A stretch of DNA of 41,152 nt, from contig JAPXLT010000003.1 of NCBI GenBank assembly GCA_033809415.1, positions 1 to 41,152 of the forward strand. Reading direction: 5' to 3'. A program made the position numbers and the translations under genes. Shown here piece after piece: positions 6,784 to 15,285 of this stretch. The notes under the pieces are model-generated. The model did no database searches. It was given only the letters and a program-made list of their open reading frames with translations, and was not told where the DNA came from. Position 1 is the first letter of the stretch; the number at the start of each line of letters is the position of its first letter. Source of the DNA: JAQVUB01 sp033809415. Its GTDB lineage: Bacteria; Verrucomicrobiota; Lentisphaeria; Oligosphaerales; Oligosphaeraceae.

Positions 6784-8100
6784 ATGAAAAAGTATGTAGT
6801 TGTTGGCACTGGCAGTCGTTCGTCGATGTATATCGAGGCGCTTTGCAAGGAATTCAAGGAGCATGGGCAATTGCTGGCTTTTTGCGACACCAACCAGGCT
6901 CGTATGGATTACTATAATGATCTGATTCAAAAAGAATATCAGCACGCGGCAGTGGCGACCTATCTGGCACATGACTTTGACCGGATGATCAGCGAGCAGA
7001 AACCCGATGCCGTCATTGTTACCAGCGTAGACCGCACACATCATCAGTATATCTGCCGAGCCATGGAGATGGGCTGCGACGCTATCACTGAAAAACCGAT
7101 GACTATCGATGCCGAAAAATGCCAGCAGATCATCGATACCATCAAGAAAACCGGGCGCGACCTGAAAGTCTGCTTCAACTACCGCTATTCCCCCAGAAAC
7201 ACCAAGGTCAAGGAACTGATCGCCTCAGGCACCATCGGTGAAGTCATCAGCATCCATTTCGAATGGCTTCTGGACACCTCGCATGGTGCGGACTATTTCC
7301 GCCGCTGGCACCGCGACAAACGCAACAACGGCGGCTTGCTGGTCCACAAGGCCACACACCACTTTGACCTGGTCAACTGGTGGATTGACTCTGCGCCGGA
7401 AACGGTATACGCCATGGGTGACTTGCGCTTCTATGGCAAGGCAAACGCGGAGAAGCGCGGTGTTACTGAATTTTACCCCAGGGTAAGAGGCTCGGAAATT
7501 GCCGCCAAAGACCCCTTCGCCCTGAAAATAGACCCCAACAACAAGGCATTGATGGGGTTGTACTTCAATGCGGAACACCTTGATGGCTACTACCGCGACC
7601 AGAGCGTCTTCGGCGATGGCATTTCCATCGAAGACACCATGTCGGTCATGGTCAAATACCGCAACAAAGCAGTCATGACCTATTCCCTGAATGCTTTCTG
7701 CCCTTGGGAAGGATACCGTATCGTCTTCAACGGCAGCAAAGGAAGACTGGAATTCCATGTCGTCGAAACTGCTTTCGTTGACAGAGACCAGCCGGACGAC
7801 CTGATCATCCCTGGAATGCATGAAATGGAAGGCGACAAAGCAACCATGATTCCGCAGATCATTCTGCAGCAGCTCTGGGGAAAACCCAAAGTCATTGAAT
7901 ACGATCAGGGCAATAAGGGTGGTCACGGCGGAGGCGATGTCCGGCTGCTCGATGACGTCTTTGTCGGCGGGCGGGAAGACCCCCTCGGGCATGCCGCAGG
8001 TTACATTGACGGCGCCAACTCGATCCTGACCGGGATCGCAGCCAATGAATCAATCAAAACCGGGATGCCAGTCAAAGTCAAGGACTTGGTTTCACTCTGA
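6784..8100 (+). CDS. Gfo/Idh/MocA family oxidoreductase
   Basis: The protein (438 residues) has the NAD(P)-binding Rossmann start KKYVVVGTGSRSSMYIEAL, the family motif EKPMTID near residue 105, and the substrate-domain segment GGLLVHKATHHFDLVNWW near residue 190. Family members oxidise or reduce sugars, inositols and sugar acids; some (GH109) use NAD in hydrolysis. The substrate here cannot be told. Two ATGs in a row occur at 6781 and 6784; AAGGA at 6772 gives better spacing to 6784. The following genes in the same direction are a sugar kinase and an isomerase-like TIM barrel, which suggests carbohydrate catabolism, but each is separated by repeat-filled gaps. Confidence 0.88.
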   Translation: MKKYVVVGTGSRSSMYIEALCKEFKEHGQLLAFCDTNQARMDYYNDLIQKEYQHAAVATYLAHDFDRMISEQKPDAVIVTSVDRTHHQYICRAMEMGCDAITEKPMTIDAEKCQQIIDTIKKTGRDLKVCFNYRYSPRNTKVKELIASGTIGEVISIHFEWLLDTSHGADYFRRWHRDKRNNGGLLVHKATHHFDLVNWWIDSAPETVYAMGDLRFYGKANAEKRGVTEFYPRVRGSEIAAKDPFALKIDPNNKALMGLYFNAEHLDGYYRDQSVFGDGISIEDTMSVMVKYRNKAVMTYSLNAFCPWEGYRIVFNGSKGRLEFHVVETAFVDRDQPDDLIIPGMHEMEGDKATMIPQIILQQLWGKPKVIEYDQGNKGGHGGGDVRLLDDVFVGGREDPLGHAAGYIDGANSILTGIAANESIKTGMPVKVKDLVSL

Positions 8101-8242
8101 TTCCAATAAAAAATCAAATTGCACGAATCATCTGTGGCATCTCACAAAGGCACAGAGGCACGAAGAGAAATGCCGGGATGAATGTGATCGGTTAGAGACA
8201 ATCCCCCCCGGTTCACCTCGAAATGTTCTTCTATCCGCCACC
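8101..8242. other. Intergenic segment with GAGGCACG dyad
   Basis: Non-coding. CAAAGGCACAGAGGCACGAAGAG (8146-8168) has an imperfect inverted counterpart CCTCCGTGCCTCTC around 8240-8254, a further short repeat type next to the palindromic element. No promoter could be assigned. Confidence 0.4.
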
Positions 8243-8456
8243 TCCGTGCCTCTCAGGGCGTTTTCATTCTTTCACCCAACTTCTTGTTGTGTGAAAGATT
8301 TTACATGGGAATTACGCTGTGGCTGGTTCCTATGTCACGCCCTTTCAGGGCTTTGCGGATGGTGTGATCCCTGACCCAGGGCGTTGCCCTGGGCTGGTAT
8401 GTCGCGCCCTTTCAGGGCTAATCCCAACATCGCCGATCCGACCGATCCGTCGGAGA
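8243..8456. repeat. Palindromic dispersed repeat, second copy
   Basis: It is highly similar to 508-690: CAGGGCGTTTTCATTCTTTC, TTCTTGTTGTGT, ACGCCCTTTCAGGGCTTTGC, CCCAGGGCGTTGCCCTGGG and CCCAACATCGCCGATC occur in the same order. It ends in GATCCGACC-type 9-bp units. Confidence 0.85.
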
Positions 8457-8486
8457 AAGCAACAGACCCGATCACAAATTCGCGTG

Positions 8487-8561
8487 CAATCCCATCTGTC
8501 AAAGCAACAACCCATAGAAAAATTTTCGTGTTTGTTCGTGTGGTTCGTGGTTAAAAAATTC
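8487..8561. repeat. CACGAA/TTCGTG module (reverse orientation)
   Basis: ATCCCATCTGTCAAAGCAAC, CCCATAGAAAAATTTTCGTG and GTGGTTCGTGGTTAAAAAAT recur here in the same order as at 10798-10868 and 33735-33799. It lies about 40 bp before the kinase start. Confidence 0.8.
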
Positions 8562-8600
8562 TTTTGGGATATGATTAGGTCAGTTTGATTTTTAATTGGT

Positions 8601-9650
8601 ATGAGAAATGTTGCCATGAGTCATTCTAACGCAAAAGCGCCCTTTGTCTGCGCCTTGGACAGCGGCGGCAGCAAAACCCTGTGCTGGATCGCTGCCTCTG
8701 ACGGCACCCTGCTTGCGCAACAATCCGGCGTTGGCGCTGCCAATATCCATGACGAGGCAATCGTCAGGGGAATCCTGCGGCCAATCCTGCAATCCGCCCT
8801 TGTCGAAGCCGACCTGTTGCCGGAGCAGTTGTGCGCGGTCAACGCCTGTCTTGGCGGCCTCAATGATAGCACCCTGCAGAAAGCTTTGCAAGCCTTTCTG
8901 CCAGCTGCCAAGGTACAGGTCATCCGCGAATCCAGCGGCGAAGCTATCTTTGCCGGAGCGCCGTTCTGGGGCTTCGACATTGCGCTGATGGCAGGCACAG
9001 GCGTGGTGGCCGTCGGCATCAATCAGCAAAACGGACTCAAGCGCGCCTGCGGAGGCTGGGGCTATCTGATGCATGATCTGGGCGGCGGCTTTGCCATCGG
9101 GCAGCATGCATTGCAAACCATCGCCGAATGCATTGACTTTCAGCAGCCGACAACCAGCCTCCTGCCCGCACTCGCAAAAGTCCACCCATTCGAGCTGCCC
9201 TTGAAAAATTGTCAGTTTCTTGACAAGGCACCGTCGGACATGAGCTATGAAGAACGGCTCACCGTCAAAAACGCCATTAAATCGGCTATTCCGCAACTGG
9301 ATCGAAGAACCATAGCCGGTCTTTTTCCGATGGTTTGCGACTGCGCCCGGCAAAAAGATGCGGCGGCAAATAAAATTCTCGAACACGCCGCCGGGATTCT
9401 TGTCAAGGTCACCAGTGCACTTGCTTCGGATTTGCAGTTAAAAGCGCCGAGAATCACGCCGCTTGGTGGGATTTTCAAAGCCGGTGAGGTAATAGCCCTG
9501 CCTTATCAGCGGGCTTTGCGAAAAGTCCTCCCGGATGCGGAACTGGTTTTCAATGACTTCTCACAGATCTACGGCAGCGCTTTGCTGGCTCTGCAACTGG
9601 CTGGCCTCTCTTTGTCAGCAGAGCAGGTTGACAAGTTACGCCGCCAGTAA
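8601..9650 (+). CDS. BadF/BadG-type ATPase, probable N-acetylglucosamine kinase
   Basis: The 349-residue protein has the ASKHA-fold phosphate-1 motif DSGGSKTLCWIA near residue 17, a phosphate-2 type loop MAGTGVVAVG near 133, and the adenosine region with PLGGIFKAGEV near 290. This matches the PF01869 family, which includes human-type GlcNAc kinase and bacterial glucosamine kinases as well as benzoyl-CoA reductase activators. Size and absence of the iron-sulfur CxxC pair favour a sugar kinase. With nagB and nagA in the same window, a role in phosphorylating GlcNAc or GlcN before NagA/NagB is likely (inference). A start at 8616 is also possible; no strong ribosome-binding site marks either. Confidence 0.8.
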   Translation: MRNVAMSHSNAKAPFVCALDSGGSKTLCWIAASDGTLLAQQSGVGAANIHDEAIVRGILRPILQSALVEADLLPEQLCAVNACLGGLNDSTLQKALQAFLPAAKVQVIRESSGEAIFAGAPFWGFDIALMAGTGVVAVGINQQNGLKRACGGWGYLMHDLGGGFAIGQHALQTIAECIDFQQPTTSLLPALAKVHPFELPLKNCQFLDKAPSDMSYEERLTVKNAIKSAIPQLDRRTIAGLFPMVCDCARQKDAAANKILEHAAGILVKVTSALASDLQLKAPRITPLGGIFKAGEVIALPYQRALRKVLPDAELVFNDFSQIYGSALLALQLAGLSLSAEQVDKLRRQ

Positions 9651-9670
9651 AAACTGCCTGCTCGCAACCC

Positions 9671-9730
9671 ACACGGACGGGACACGGACGGGTCGGCAAT
9701 GTTGGGATTAGCCCTGAAAGGCGCGACATA
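9671..9730. repeat. 11-bp units and reverse fragment of the palindromic repeat
   Basis: Two ACGGACGGGAC units (11-bp type, reverse orientation) are followed at 9693-9730 by the reverse complement of the CCCTTTCAGGGC/CCAACATCGCCGATC end of the palindromic dispersed repeat. Confidence 0.7.
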
Positions 9731-9774
9731 AAAAAAAGATTTTGAGTAATAGTAGTATACGAAAGGGATTGACC

Positions 9775-10599
9775 ATGAAAATTGGAGTAATCAACTCGCT
9801 TCGCCTAGAACGCCAGGATTGCATTTTCGACCGGGTAAAAAATTTAGGCTTCAAGACCTGTCAGCTTTCCAGCTGGCGGCCCTTCGAGCTGACCGATGCG
9901 CTGGCCGCCAAGGTCTCTGCGCAGATTCAAAGCAGCGGTGTGCAGCCCTGCGCCTTCTGGGCAGGCTATACCGGCCCCGTCTACTGGAATTTCACTGAAG
10001 GTCCCCTGACCCTGGGGCTGGTTCCGCCCGCATACCGTTTTCAACGCATCAACGAACTGAAGCAGGCAGCCGACTTTGCCAGCAAAATCGGTGCCCGCGC
10101 CATCATCACCCATTGCGGATTCATTCCGGAAAACATGAGCGATCCGGAATACAAGGGAACGGTCATTGCCATCGCCGCCGTCGCCAACTACTGCAAACAG
10201 CTTGGCATCGGATTCTGGTTTGAAACCGGTCAGGAAACCCCGATTGTCCTGCTCCGTGTCATCGAAGAAATCGGCACCGATAACTTGGGCATCAATCTCG
10301 ATCCCGCAAACCTGCTGATGTACGGCAAGGGGAATCCCCTCGATGCACTCGAGGTCTTCGGCAAATACGTCCGCAATCTGCATGTCAAGGATGGGATGAC
10401 ACCGACCGATGGCCATAAACTCGGAAAAGAAGTCCAAGTCGGCACAGGAATGGTACGTTTCCCTGCATTGGTCAAGCGCCTCCGAGAAATCGGCTTCGAT
10501 GGAGAATTCATCATCGAACGCGAAATCCCCGAGGGCGACGAGCAAAAGCGCGATATCCTCGAAACTGCCGCCAACCTCGAAAAATGGTGGAATGCCTGA
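9775..10599 (+). CDS. Sugar phosphate isomerase/epimerase (xylose isomerase-like TIM barrel)
   Basis: The 274-residue protein fits the AP-endonuclease-2/xylose isomerase-like family: MKIGVINSLRLE start, strand motifs ARAIITHCGF, GFWFETGQET, LGINLDPANLL, VRNLHVKDG, and the final GEFIIERE. The E, D, H and E residues in these motifs are the usual metal ligands of the barrel. Members epimerise or isomerise sugars or inositol derivatives, and often accompany Gfo/Idh/MocA enzymes as here. The start has AAAGGGA 6 nt upstream. The TGA stop is immediately followed by an ATGGACA-type array. The exact substrate is unknown. Confidence 0.85.
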   Translation: MKIGVINSLRLERQDCIFDRVKNLGFKTCQLSSWRPFELTDALAAKVSAQIQSSGVQPCAFWAGYTGPVYWNFTEGPLTLGLVPPAYRFQRINELKQAADFASKIGARAIITHCGFIPENMSDPEYKGTVIAIAAVANYCKQLGIGFWFETGQETPIVLLRVIEEIGTDNLGINLDPANLLMYGKGNPLDALEVFGKYVRNLHVKDGMTPTDGHKLGKEVQVGTGMVRFPALVKRLREIGFDGEFIIEREIPEGDEQKRDILETAANLEKWWNA

Positions 10600-10720
10600 A
10601 TGGACAAGGGACAGGGACAGGAATGGACACGATGGACGGAATGGACAAGAATGGACTGCTGAATGGACAAGGGACAGGGACAAGAATGGACAAGATGGAC
10701 GGAATGGACAAGGGACAATA
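10598..10720. repeat. ATGGACA/GGGACA tandem array
   Basis: It starts in the TGAATGGAC overlap with the isomerase stop codon and has the same unit mixture (GGGACA, GAATGGAC, GATGGACG) as 1811-1963. Confidence 0.85.
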
Positions 10721-10740
10721 GACGATTAGTCCGATCCGTA

Positions 10741-10868
10741 CAGCCTGCACCCTGAACATCACAACCGGGACGGTTGCGCTACTTTTTAAACCGCATGCAG
10801 TCCCATCCGTCAGAGCAACAACCCTATAAAAAATTTTCGTGCCTTTTCGTGCTTTTCGTTGTTAAAAA
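10741..10868. repeat. Composite of palindrome module and CACGAA/TTCGTG module
   Basis: A short CACCCTG remnant, the CAACCGGGACGGTTG palindrome (10759-10792), the CATCCGTCAGAGCAACAACC linker and the TTTTCGTGCC...CGTTGTTAAAAAAT module follow in order. The reverse of the same series is at 40625-40737. The module end supplies the TAA stop of the minus-strand gene at 10862. Confidence 0.8.
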
Positions 10869-12538
10869 ATTTTATTGCGCACTTTTTCCCAGGCCCATTC
10901 GAGCATTTGCCTTGCCTCGGCCAGGCGCAGCACGAATGCGCCGGCCAGGAATGCCACGCCGCCGGCGCTTAACGCAACCGCCAGGCGGCATATTATTTTG
11001 CATCGGCTGACTTCCGGAATGACTGTTTCGCCTCCACGTATGGCTGCCAGAGCGGCGGCGATGCCATCGGGCAACAGATAGTTCATCAATTCGGAGCTTC
11101 CCCAGGTGACTGCGCCGGTAAACAGCGACAGCAGTAGCAGTTTGCCAAAAAACAGGGCTAGCGCTTTCCTCTTGAACATCGGAGTCGATTTCTGAAGATA
11201 AAGCGTAAGCACAATCGACTTCAAATACCTTGAGACAACAAACCCCACAGCCACCACCACCAAAGACGCCACTGCCCCAACCTGAAAATGCACGATGGCG
11301 ACATAGCTGATGGCCACACTGACGATCGAGGCAATCAAGCCAATCACGGTCACCGAGACCGTTTTCTGCTCGGCAAAATATCCCTGCATCAGTACGCATT
11401 CGACGGCGGCAGCTGGCAGCACCAGCGTGTAACAGGCCGTCGATATCCCGGCCCAGGATGCCAGCTCGATACCGGTCTTGCCGCCAAGAAAGATCAAGAT
11501 GGAAATGGGCATGGCCAGCAGAGAAAGACAGAGCGTTCCCGGCACAAAAACGGACAGCAGCAACCGGCAGGAGGAACCAAGTACTTCTCCCAGCTTTTGC
11601 TTGTCTTTCTGGCTGGCCAGTTCGCACAGAAATGGGAACAGGGCAATCTGCAGTGCATAGGGCACCAGCCATTGAATGGATGAATACAAGCGCCGACCGA
11701 GGTCATTGGCCATCAGCACCCCGCCCTCCTGCAGATGTGTCAAGATATAAATATTATTGAAATTGTCACGTATTTTGGCAAAGATAATACCCGCCAGCAA
11801 AGGCAGCATGAGCAGCAGCATGCTTTGAAAGGCCGGATTGCGCCAGTTCAAGGAAGGTCGGAAAAAGGCTCTTTTATTCCACAAGCCCAGTACGTGCGTG
11901 CCCAGTTTGGCGGCACTGCCGACCAGCAGCCCGGCGAACAGGGCACGGAAGTCCCAGCCAAACCAGCCCATGCCTACAACCAGCCCTATGACTACACAGA
12001 TTTTTGTTGACGCATCCCCGAACGCCGCCAGAAAAAACTTCTTATAGCCATTCAGCAGCATATAGGTAGTCGAACCTAGGGACAGGAAAAACAGGCAGGG
12101 CGCCAACACCTGCAAGCTCAGGCGCAATATCTTGTAACGCTCGGGATGTTCCTGGGCATTCCATTTCGTAAAGAGATGAATGAAAAAATCAGGGAAGCAG
12201 GCGACCAGTGCGACCATAAACACCAGCAGCAAACTCTGAAAAGTCAAAACCGTATTGCTGTAATCCCAGGCGGCCTGCTCATTCTTCTCTTCCTTTTCGC
12301 GCATAAAGATGGTCAGAAACGAAGGACCAATGACTTCCTCGCCGATCAGAAAAAGGCTGTTGATCACGCCCGTGAAAGCCACCACCATGATCGGCTCATA
12401 CAATGAGGAATCCAAATACTGCGTGGCAAATTTGACCTGTATTAAACCGGCAAACTTCAAACAGACATGCGCCAAGCCAACAATAACGCTGGCATGGATG
12501 ATCCGGTCGGCTAAACTCTTATTCGATTTGACTTCCAC
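10862..12538 (-). CDS. MurJ/MviN-like lipid II flippase family membrane protein
   Basis: The 558-residue protein has about 14 hydrophobic segments and MviN/MATE features: RIIHASVIVGLAHVCLKFAG at the start, a long run of paired helices, and the LPLLAGIIFAKIRDNFNNIY segment in the middle. MurJ exports the peptidoglycan precursor lipid II; related MOP-superfamily members export other polyprenyl-linked glycans, so the substrate is not certain. I chose GTG at 12538 because GGAG stands 6 nt before it. The longer ATG reading (to 12610) would add 24 residues encoded entirely by an 11-bp repeat array. The last codons and TAA (ATTTTTTAACAACG) merge with a repeat module. It is divergent from the ABC-F gene. 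Confidence 0.8.
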   Translation of the reverse strand: MEVKSNKSLADRIIHASVIVGLAHVCLKFAGLIQVKFATQYLDSSLYEPIMVVAFTGVINSLFLIGEEVIGPSFLTIFMREKEEKNEQAAWDYSNTVLTFQSLLLVFMVALVACFPDFFIHLFTKWNAQEHPERYKILRLSLQVLAPCLFFLSLGSTTYMLLNGYKKFFLAAFGDASTKICVVIGLVVGMGWFGWDFRALFAGLLVGSAAKLGTHVLGLWNKRAFFRPSLNWRNPAFQSMLLLMLPLLAGIIFAKIRDNFNNIYILTHLQEGGVLMANDLGRRLYSSIQWLVPYALQIALFPFLCELASQKDKQKLGEVLGSSCRLLLSVFVPGTLCLSLLAMPISILIFLGGKTGIELASWAGISTACYTLVLPAAAVECVLMQGYFAEQKTVSVTVIGLIASIVSVAISYVAIVHFQVGAVASLVVVAVGFVVSRYLKSIVLTLYLQKSTPMFKRKALALFFGKLLLLSLFTGAVTWGSSELMNYLLPDGIAAALAAIRGGETVIPEVSRCKIICRLAVALSAGGVAFLAGAFVLRLAEARQMLEWAWEKVRNKIF

Positions 12539-12549
12539 TAAATTCTCCG

Positions 12550-12615
12550 GGACACGGACGGGACACGGACGGGATACGGACGGGACACGGACTTTACACG
12601 GACGGGACACGGACG
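12550..12615. repeat. 11-bp tandem array, reverse orientation
   Basis: Units of ACGGACGGGAC and ACGGACTTTAC, the reverse complement of GTCCGTGT+3, lie just upstream of the murJ-like start. An array in the opposite orientation lies at 12820-13017. Confidence 0.85.
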
Positions 12616-12688
12616 AATGATCGGTCGGATCGTCTTTACTCTATCTGATTATAACGCATGAACCAGCATGAATATTTTCTATCCCCCT

Positions 12689-12785
12689 CTGCCCCCTGCA
12701 CCCTGCACCCTACCTCTGTTATTCAGCAGGAAAAGACTAAAGGCACTATCACAACCGGGACGGTTGCGCCACTTTTTAAACCTGC
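12689..12785. repeat. Short CACCCTG array joined to palindrome module
   Basis: Three heptamers (12689-12712) join directly to CTCTGTTATTCAGCAGGAAAA and the CAACCGGGACGGTTG palindrome. At 181-288 the same right flank follows a CCACGCA array instead. Confidence 0.8.
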
Positions 12786-12819
12786 ACCCCTTTCCGCCAA
12801 GAAGTATATTATGCTGTCG

Positions 12820-13017
12820 TCCGTGTACCGTCCGTGTACCGTCCGTGTAAAGTCCGTGTACCGTCCGTGTAAAGTCCGTGTCCCGTCCGTGTAAAGTCCG
12901 TGTAAAGTCCGTGTACCGTCCGTGTACCGTCCGTGTAAAGTCCGTGTACCGTCCGTGTAAAGTCCGTGCAAAGTCCGTGTAAAGTCCGTGTACCGTCCGT
13001 GTAAAGTCCGTGTACCG
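12820..13017. repeat. 11-bp tandem array of 18 units (GTCCGTGT+3)
   Basis: Eighteen consecutive 11-bp units GTCCGTG-TNNN differ almost only in the last three bases. In order they are ACC, ACC, AAA, ACC, AAA, CCC, AAA, AAA, ACC, ACC, AAA, ACC, AAA, then one GTCCGTGCAAA, then AAA, ACC, AAA, ACC. The array ends 20 bp before the ABC-F start. The unit is close to one DNA helical turn. There are no spacers, so it is not CRISPR. Confidence 0.93.
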
Positions 13018-13037
13018 CATTTCAGTCTGTCTTATCC

Positions 13038-15050
13038 ATGATTCAATTCAATAACGTCAGTAAATCGTTTGGCCAGCAACAGGTCATCATTGAAGCCAGC
13101 TTTGCCGTCCATGATGGGGAGCGCGTTGGCATAGTCGGTCCCAACGGTGCTGGAAAGAGTACCCTGTTCGAAATGCTGGCAGGCAACACCACTCCGGACA
13201 AAGGGGATTGTTCCTATCCATCCGGTCAGCGTCTCGGTTATGTCCGTCAGCAGCTGCACCCTTTTGCGCAGAAGGCCACCCTTCTTGAATACACTGAAAA
13301 TGCGGTTCCGGAAATTCGGGAGATGCAGCAGGAAATCGAGCAGATCGAGCATGAATTGGACAGCCTTTCCGGGGAAGACCAATCTCGTGCCCTCAAACGC
13401 CTCGGCAATCTGCAGACGGAATTCGAGCATCTGGGCGGTTATGCCATCAAGAACCGTGCGGAGGCCATCCTCAGCGGCCTGGGCTTCAGCGTCAAACGTT
13501 TCCATGACCTGTTCTCCTCCTTCAGTGGCGGGTGGCAAATCCGAGCGGAGCTGGCGCGTGTCCTGGTTGCCCAGCCGGACATTCTGCTTTTAGACGAGCC
13601 TACCAACTATCTGGATGTCCCTGCCGTCGAGTGGCTGCGTGATTTCCTGAAAAACTATGCAGGCACGCTGCTGCTGATTTCCCATGACCGTTTTCTGCTC
13701 AACTCGCTAACTTCGGTCACCATCGAAGTGATGGGGGGGCATACCACCCGCTACAACGGAAATTATGCACACTATATGCAGGAGCGCGAAGCTCGGCACG
13801 ACCAGCTTATCGCCCAAAAACGAAACATCGACCGTAAAAAAGAACAGCTCGAACGTTTCATTGACCGCTTCAAAGGCAAGGCAACCAAGGCCTCGCAGGC
13901 ACAGAGCAAACAAAAGCAACTTGACCGCCTCGAAGATATCGAGGTGCGTTCGATTACCATCAAAGGCCCACGCATCCGCCTGCCAAAGCCACCACGCTCC
14001 GGACAGGAAGTCGTCCGACTCGAACAAGCCTCCTTCTCCTATGATGGGAAAAATCCGGTTTTCACCCAGATTGATTTGCGTCTGGAACGCGGTGACCGTG
14101 CTGCGCTGGTTGGACTCAACGGCATGGGAAAAACCACTCTGCTGCGCCTGATTGCCGGACATCTGACCTTGACCGAAGGCAAAGTCAGCATCGGACACGG
14201 TGTGGAAATGGGCTATCAGTCCCAAGATTATGCCGATACCATGGACCCGGAGCGAACCGTCTTCGAGACGGTCAAAACCTATGCCAGCGACCGTACCGAA
14301 GGAGAAATCCGACAGCTGCTGGGAGGTTTCGGCTTTCATGGGGATGATATCGAGAAACGCGTGCTGGTGCTCAGCGGCGGTGAAAAAGTGCGCCTGGCCT
14401 TGGCGCGCTTGCTGTTGCGCCCCCTTAATTTCCTGCTGCTGGATGAGCCTACCACACACTTGGACATCTATGCCCGCGAAGCCCTCGAAGAGGCTCTGCA
14501 GACCTATGAGGGAACCCTATGCCTAGTCAGCCATGACATCGAGTTTGTCAAAGCAGTCGCCAATACCATCTTTTATCTGACGCCGGACGGAATTACACGA
14601 TACTTCGGAAACTATGAGTATTTCCGGCAGAAACTGGCCGAGGAACAGGCACTGAAAGAGGAGGCAGCTGCACCTGCCGAGAACGCCGCTGCTCCAGTGC
14701 CTACTCCCACAAAACAGGTACCTGCCGAAAGCAATGTTGCAGTCAACCGCAAACAACGCAAACGCGAAGAGGCGATGATCCGCAATGAAATCAGCAAGCT
14801 GAAAAAACCGCAGGAGGCCATCGTGCTGGAAACCGAGGCTACCATGGAAGCGCTCGATCAAGAACAAGAAGAAATTTACGCAGCCCTGGCAGAGGCAAAG
14901 CCCGACACCGACTTCGCCGCCCTGAACCGACGCCTCATCGAAATCAAAAAAGAAATGGACCACGAAGCAACACGCTGGGAAGAAGCCGCCGATAAACTGG
15001 AACGCCTCAGCGCCGAATGCGAAGCACGAATCGCAGAACTATTTTTTTAA
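13038..15050 (+). CDS. ABC-F family ATPase (Uup/EttA-like)
   Basis: The 670-residue protein has two ABC domains and no membrane segment. Domain 1 has Walker A GPNGAGKST (from residue 34), signature FSGGWQIRAELARVL and Walker B ILLLDEPTNYLD; domain 2 has GLNGMGKTT, VLSGGEKVRLALARLL and FLLLDEPTTHLD. The basic linker between them (around residues 240-300) is the P-site tRNA interaction motif region of ABC-F proteins. The C-terminal 150 residues are Ala/Pro-rich and then a charged coiled coil, as in Uup. ABC-F proteins act on ribosomes or, for Uup, affect DNA junctions; which applies here is not shown. The TAA stop lies in TATTTTTTTAACCACGAACC, the start of a repeat module. Confidence 0.93.
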   Translation: MIQFNNVSKSFGQQQVIIEASFAVHDGERVGIVGPNGAGKSTLFEMLAGNTTPDKGDCSYPSGQRLGYVRQQLHPFAQKATLLEYTENAVPEIREMQQEIEQIEHELDSLSGEDQSRALKRLGNLQTEFEHLGGYAIKNRAEAILSGLGFSVKRFHDLFSSFSGGWQIRAELARVLVAQPDILLLDEPTNYLDVPAVEWLRDFLKNYAGTLLLISHDRFLLNSLTSVTIEVMGGHTTRYNGNYAHYMQEREARHDQLIAQKRNIDRKKEQLERFIDRFKGKATKASQAQSKQKQLDRLEDIEVRSITIKGPRIRLPKPPRSGQEVVRLEQASFSYDGKNPVFTQIDLRLERGDRAALVGLNGMGKTTLLRLIAGHLTLTEGKVSIGHGVEMGYQSQDYADTMDPERTVFETVKTYASDRTEGEIRQLLGGFGFHGDDIEKRVLVLSGGEKVRLALARLLLRPLNFLLLDEPTTHLDIYAREALEEALQTYEGTLCLVSHDIEFVKAVANTIFYLTPDGITRYFGNYEYFRQKLAEEQALKEEAAAPAENAAAPVPTPTKQVPAESNVAVNRKQRKREEAMIRNEISKLKKPQEAIVLETEATMEALDQEQEEIYAALAEAKPDTDFAALNRRLIEIKKEMDHEATRWEEAADKLERLSAECEARIAELFF

Positions 15051-15118
15051 CCACGAACCACACGAAAAGGCACGAAATTTTTTTATAGGGGTTGCTGCTT
15101 TGCCGGAAGGGATTGCAC
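15045..15118. repeat. CACGAA/TTCGTG module (forward orientation)
   Basis: TTTTTTTAACCACGAACCAC, CACGAAAAGGCACGAAATTT and ATAGGGGTTGCTGCTTTGCC form the forward copy. It begins inside the end of the ABC-F gene and continues to a GATTGCACGCGGATTTGTG segment also present at 21974. Confidence 0.85.
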
Positions 15119-15168
15119 GCGGATTTGTGATCTGGTCTATTGTTTTCTCCGACCGATCGGTCAGATCA

Positions 15169-15207
15169 GTCGGAGAAAAAAGACAGGAATTAGCGGTACC
15201 TTAAAAG
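15169..15207. repeat. Left 39-bp inverted repeat flanking the fic gene
   Basis: The sequence from GTCGGAGAAAAAAGACAGG to GCGGTACCTTAAAAG matches the reverse complement of 16427-16465 at 38 of 39 positions (one A/G difference at 15192). It frames a 1.3-kb segment containing only the fic gene. Confidence 0.9.
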
Positions 15208-15285
15208 AGTTGCATGTCAATGACTTGGAAATTTCTTTCCAGAAAAATCTTTCTGAAAAAACAAGAATTCGAGTGATAGTTGCAT

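Noticed and set aside
12820..13017. CRISPR array
   Set aside because: Units are 11 bp and contiguous, with no unique spacers, and no cas gene is present. The same holds for the 7-bp and 9-bp arrays.
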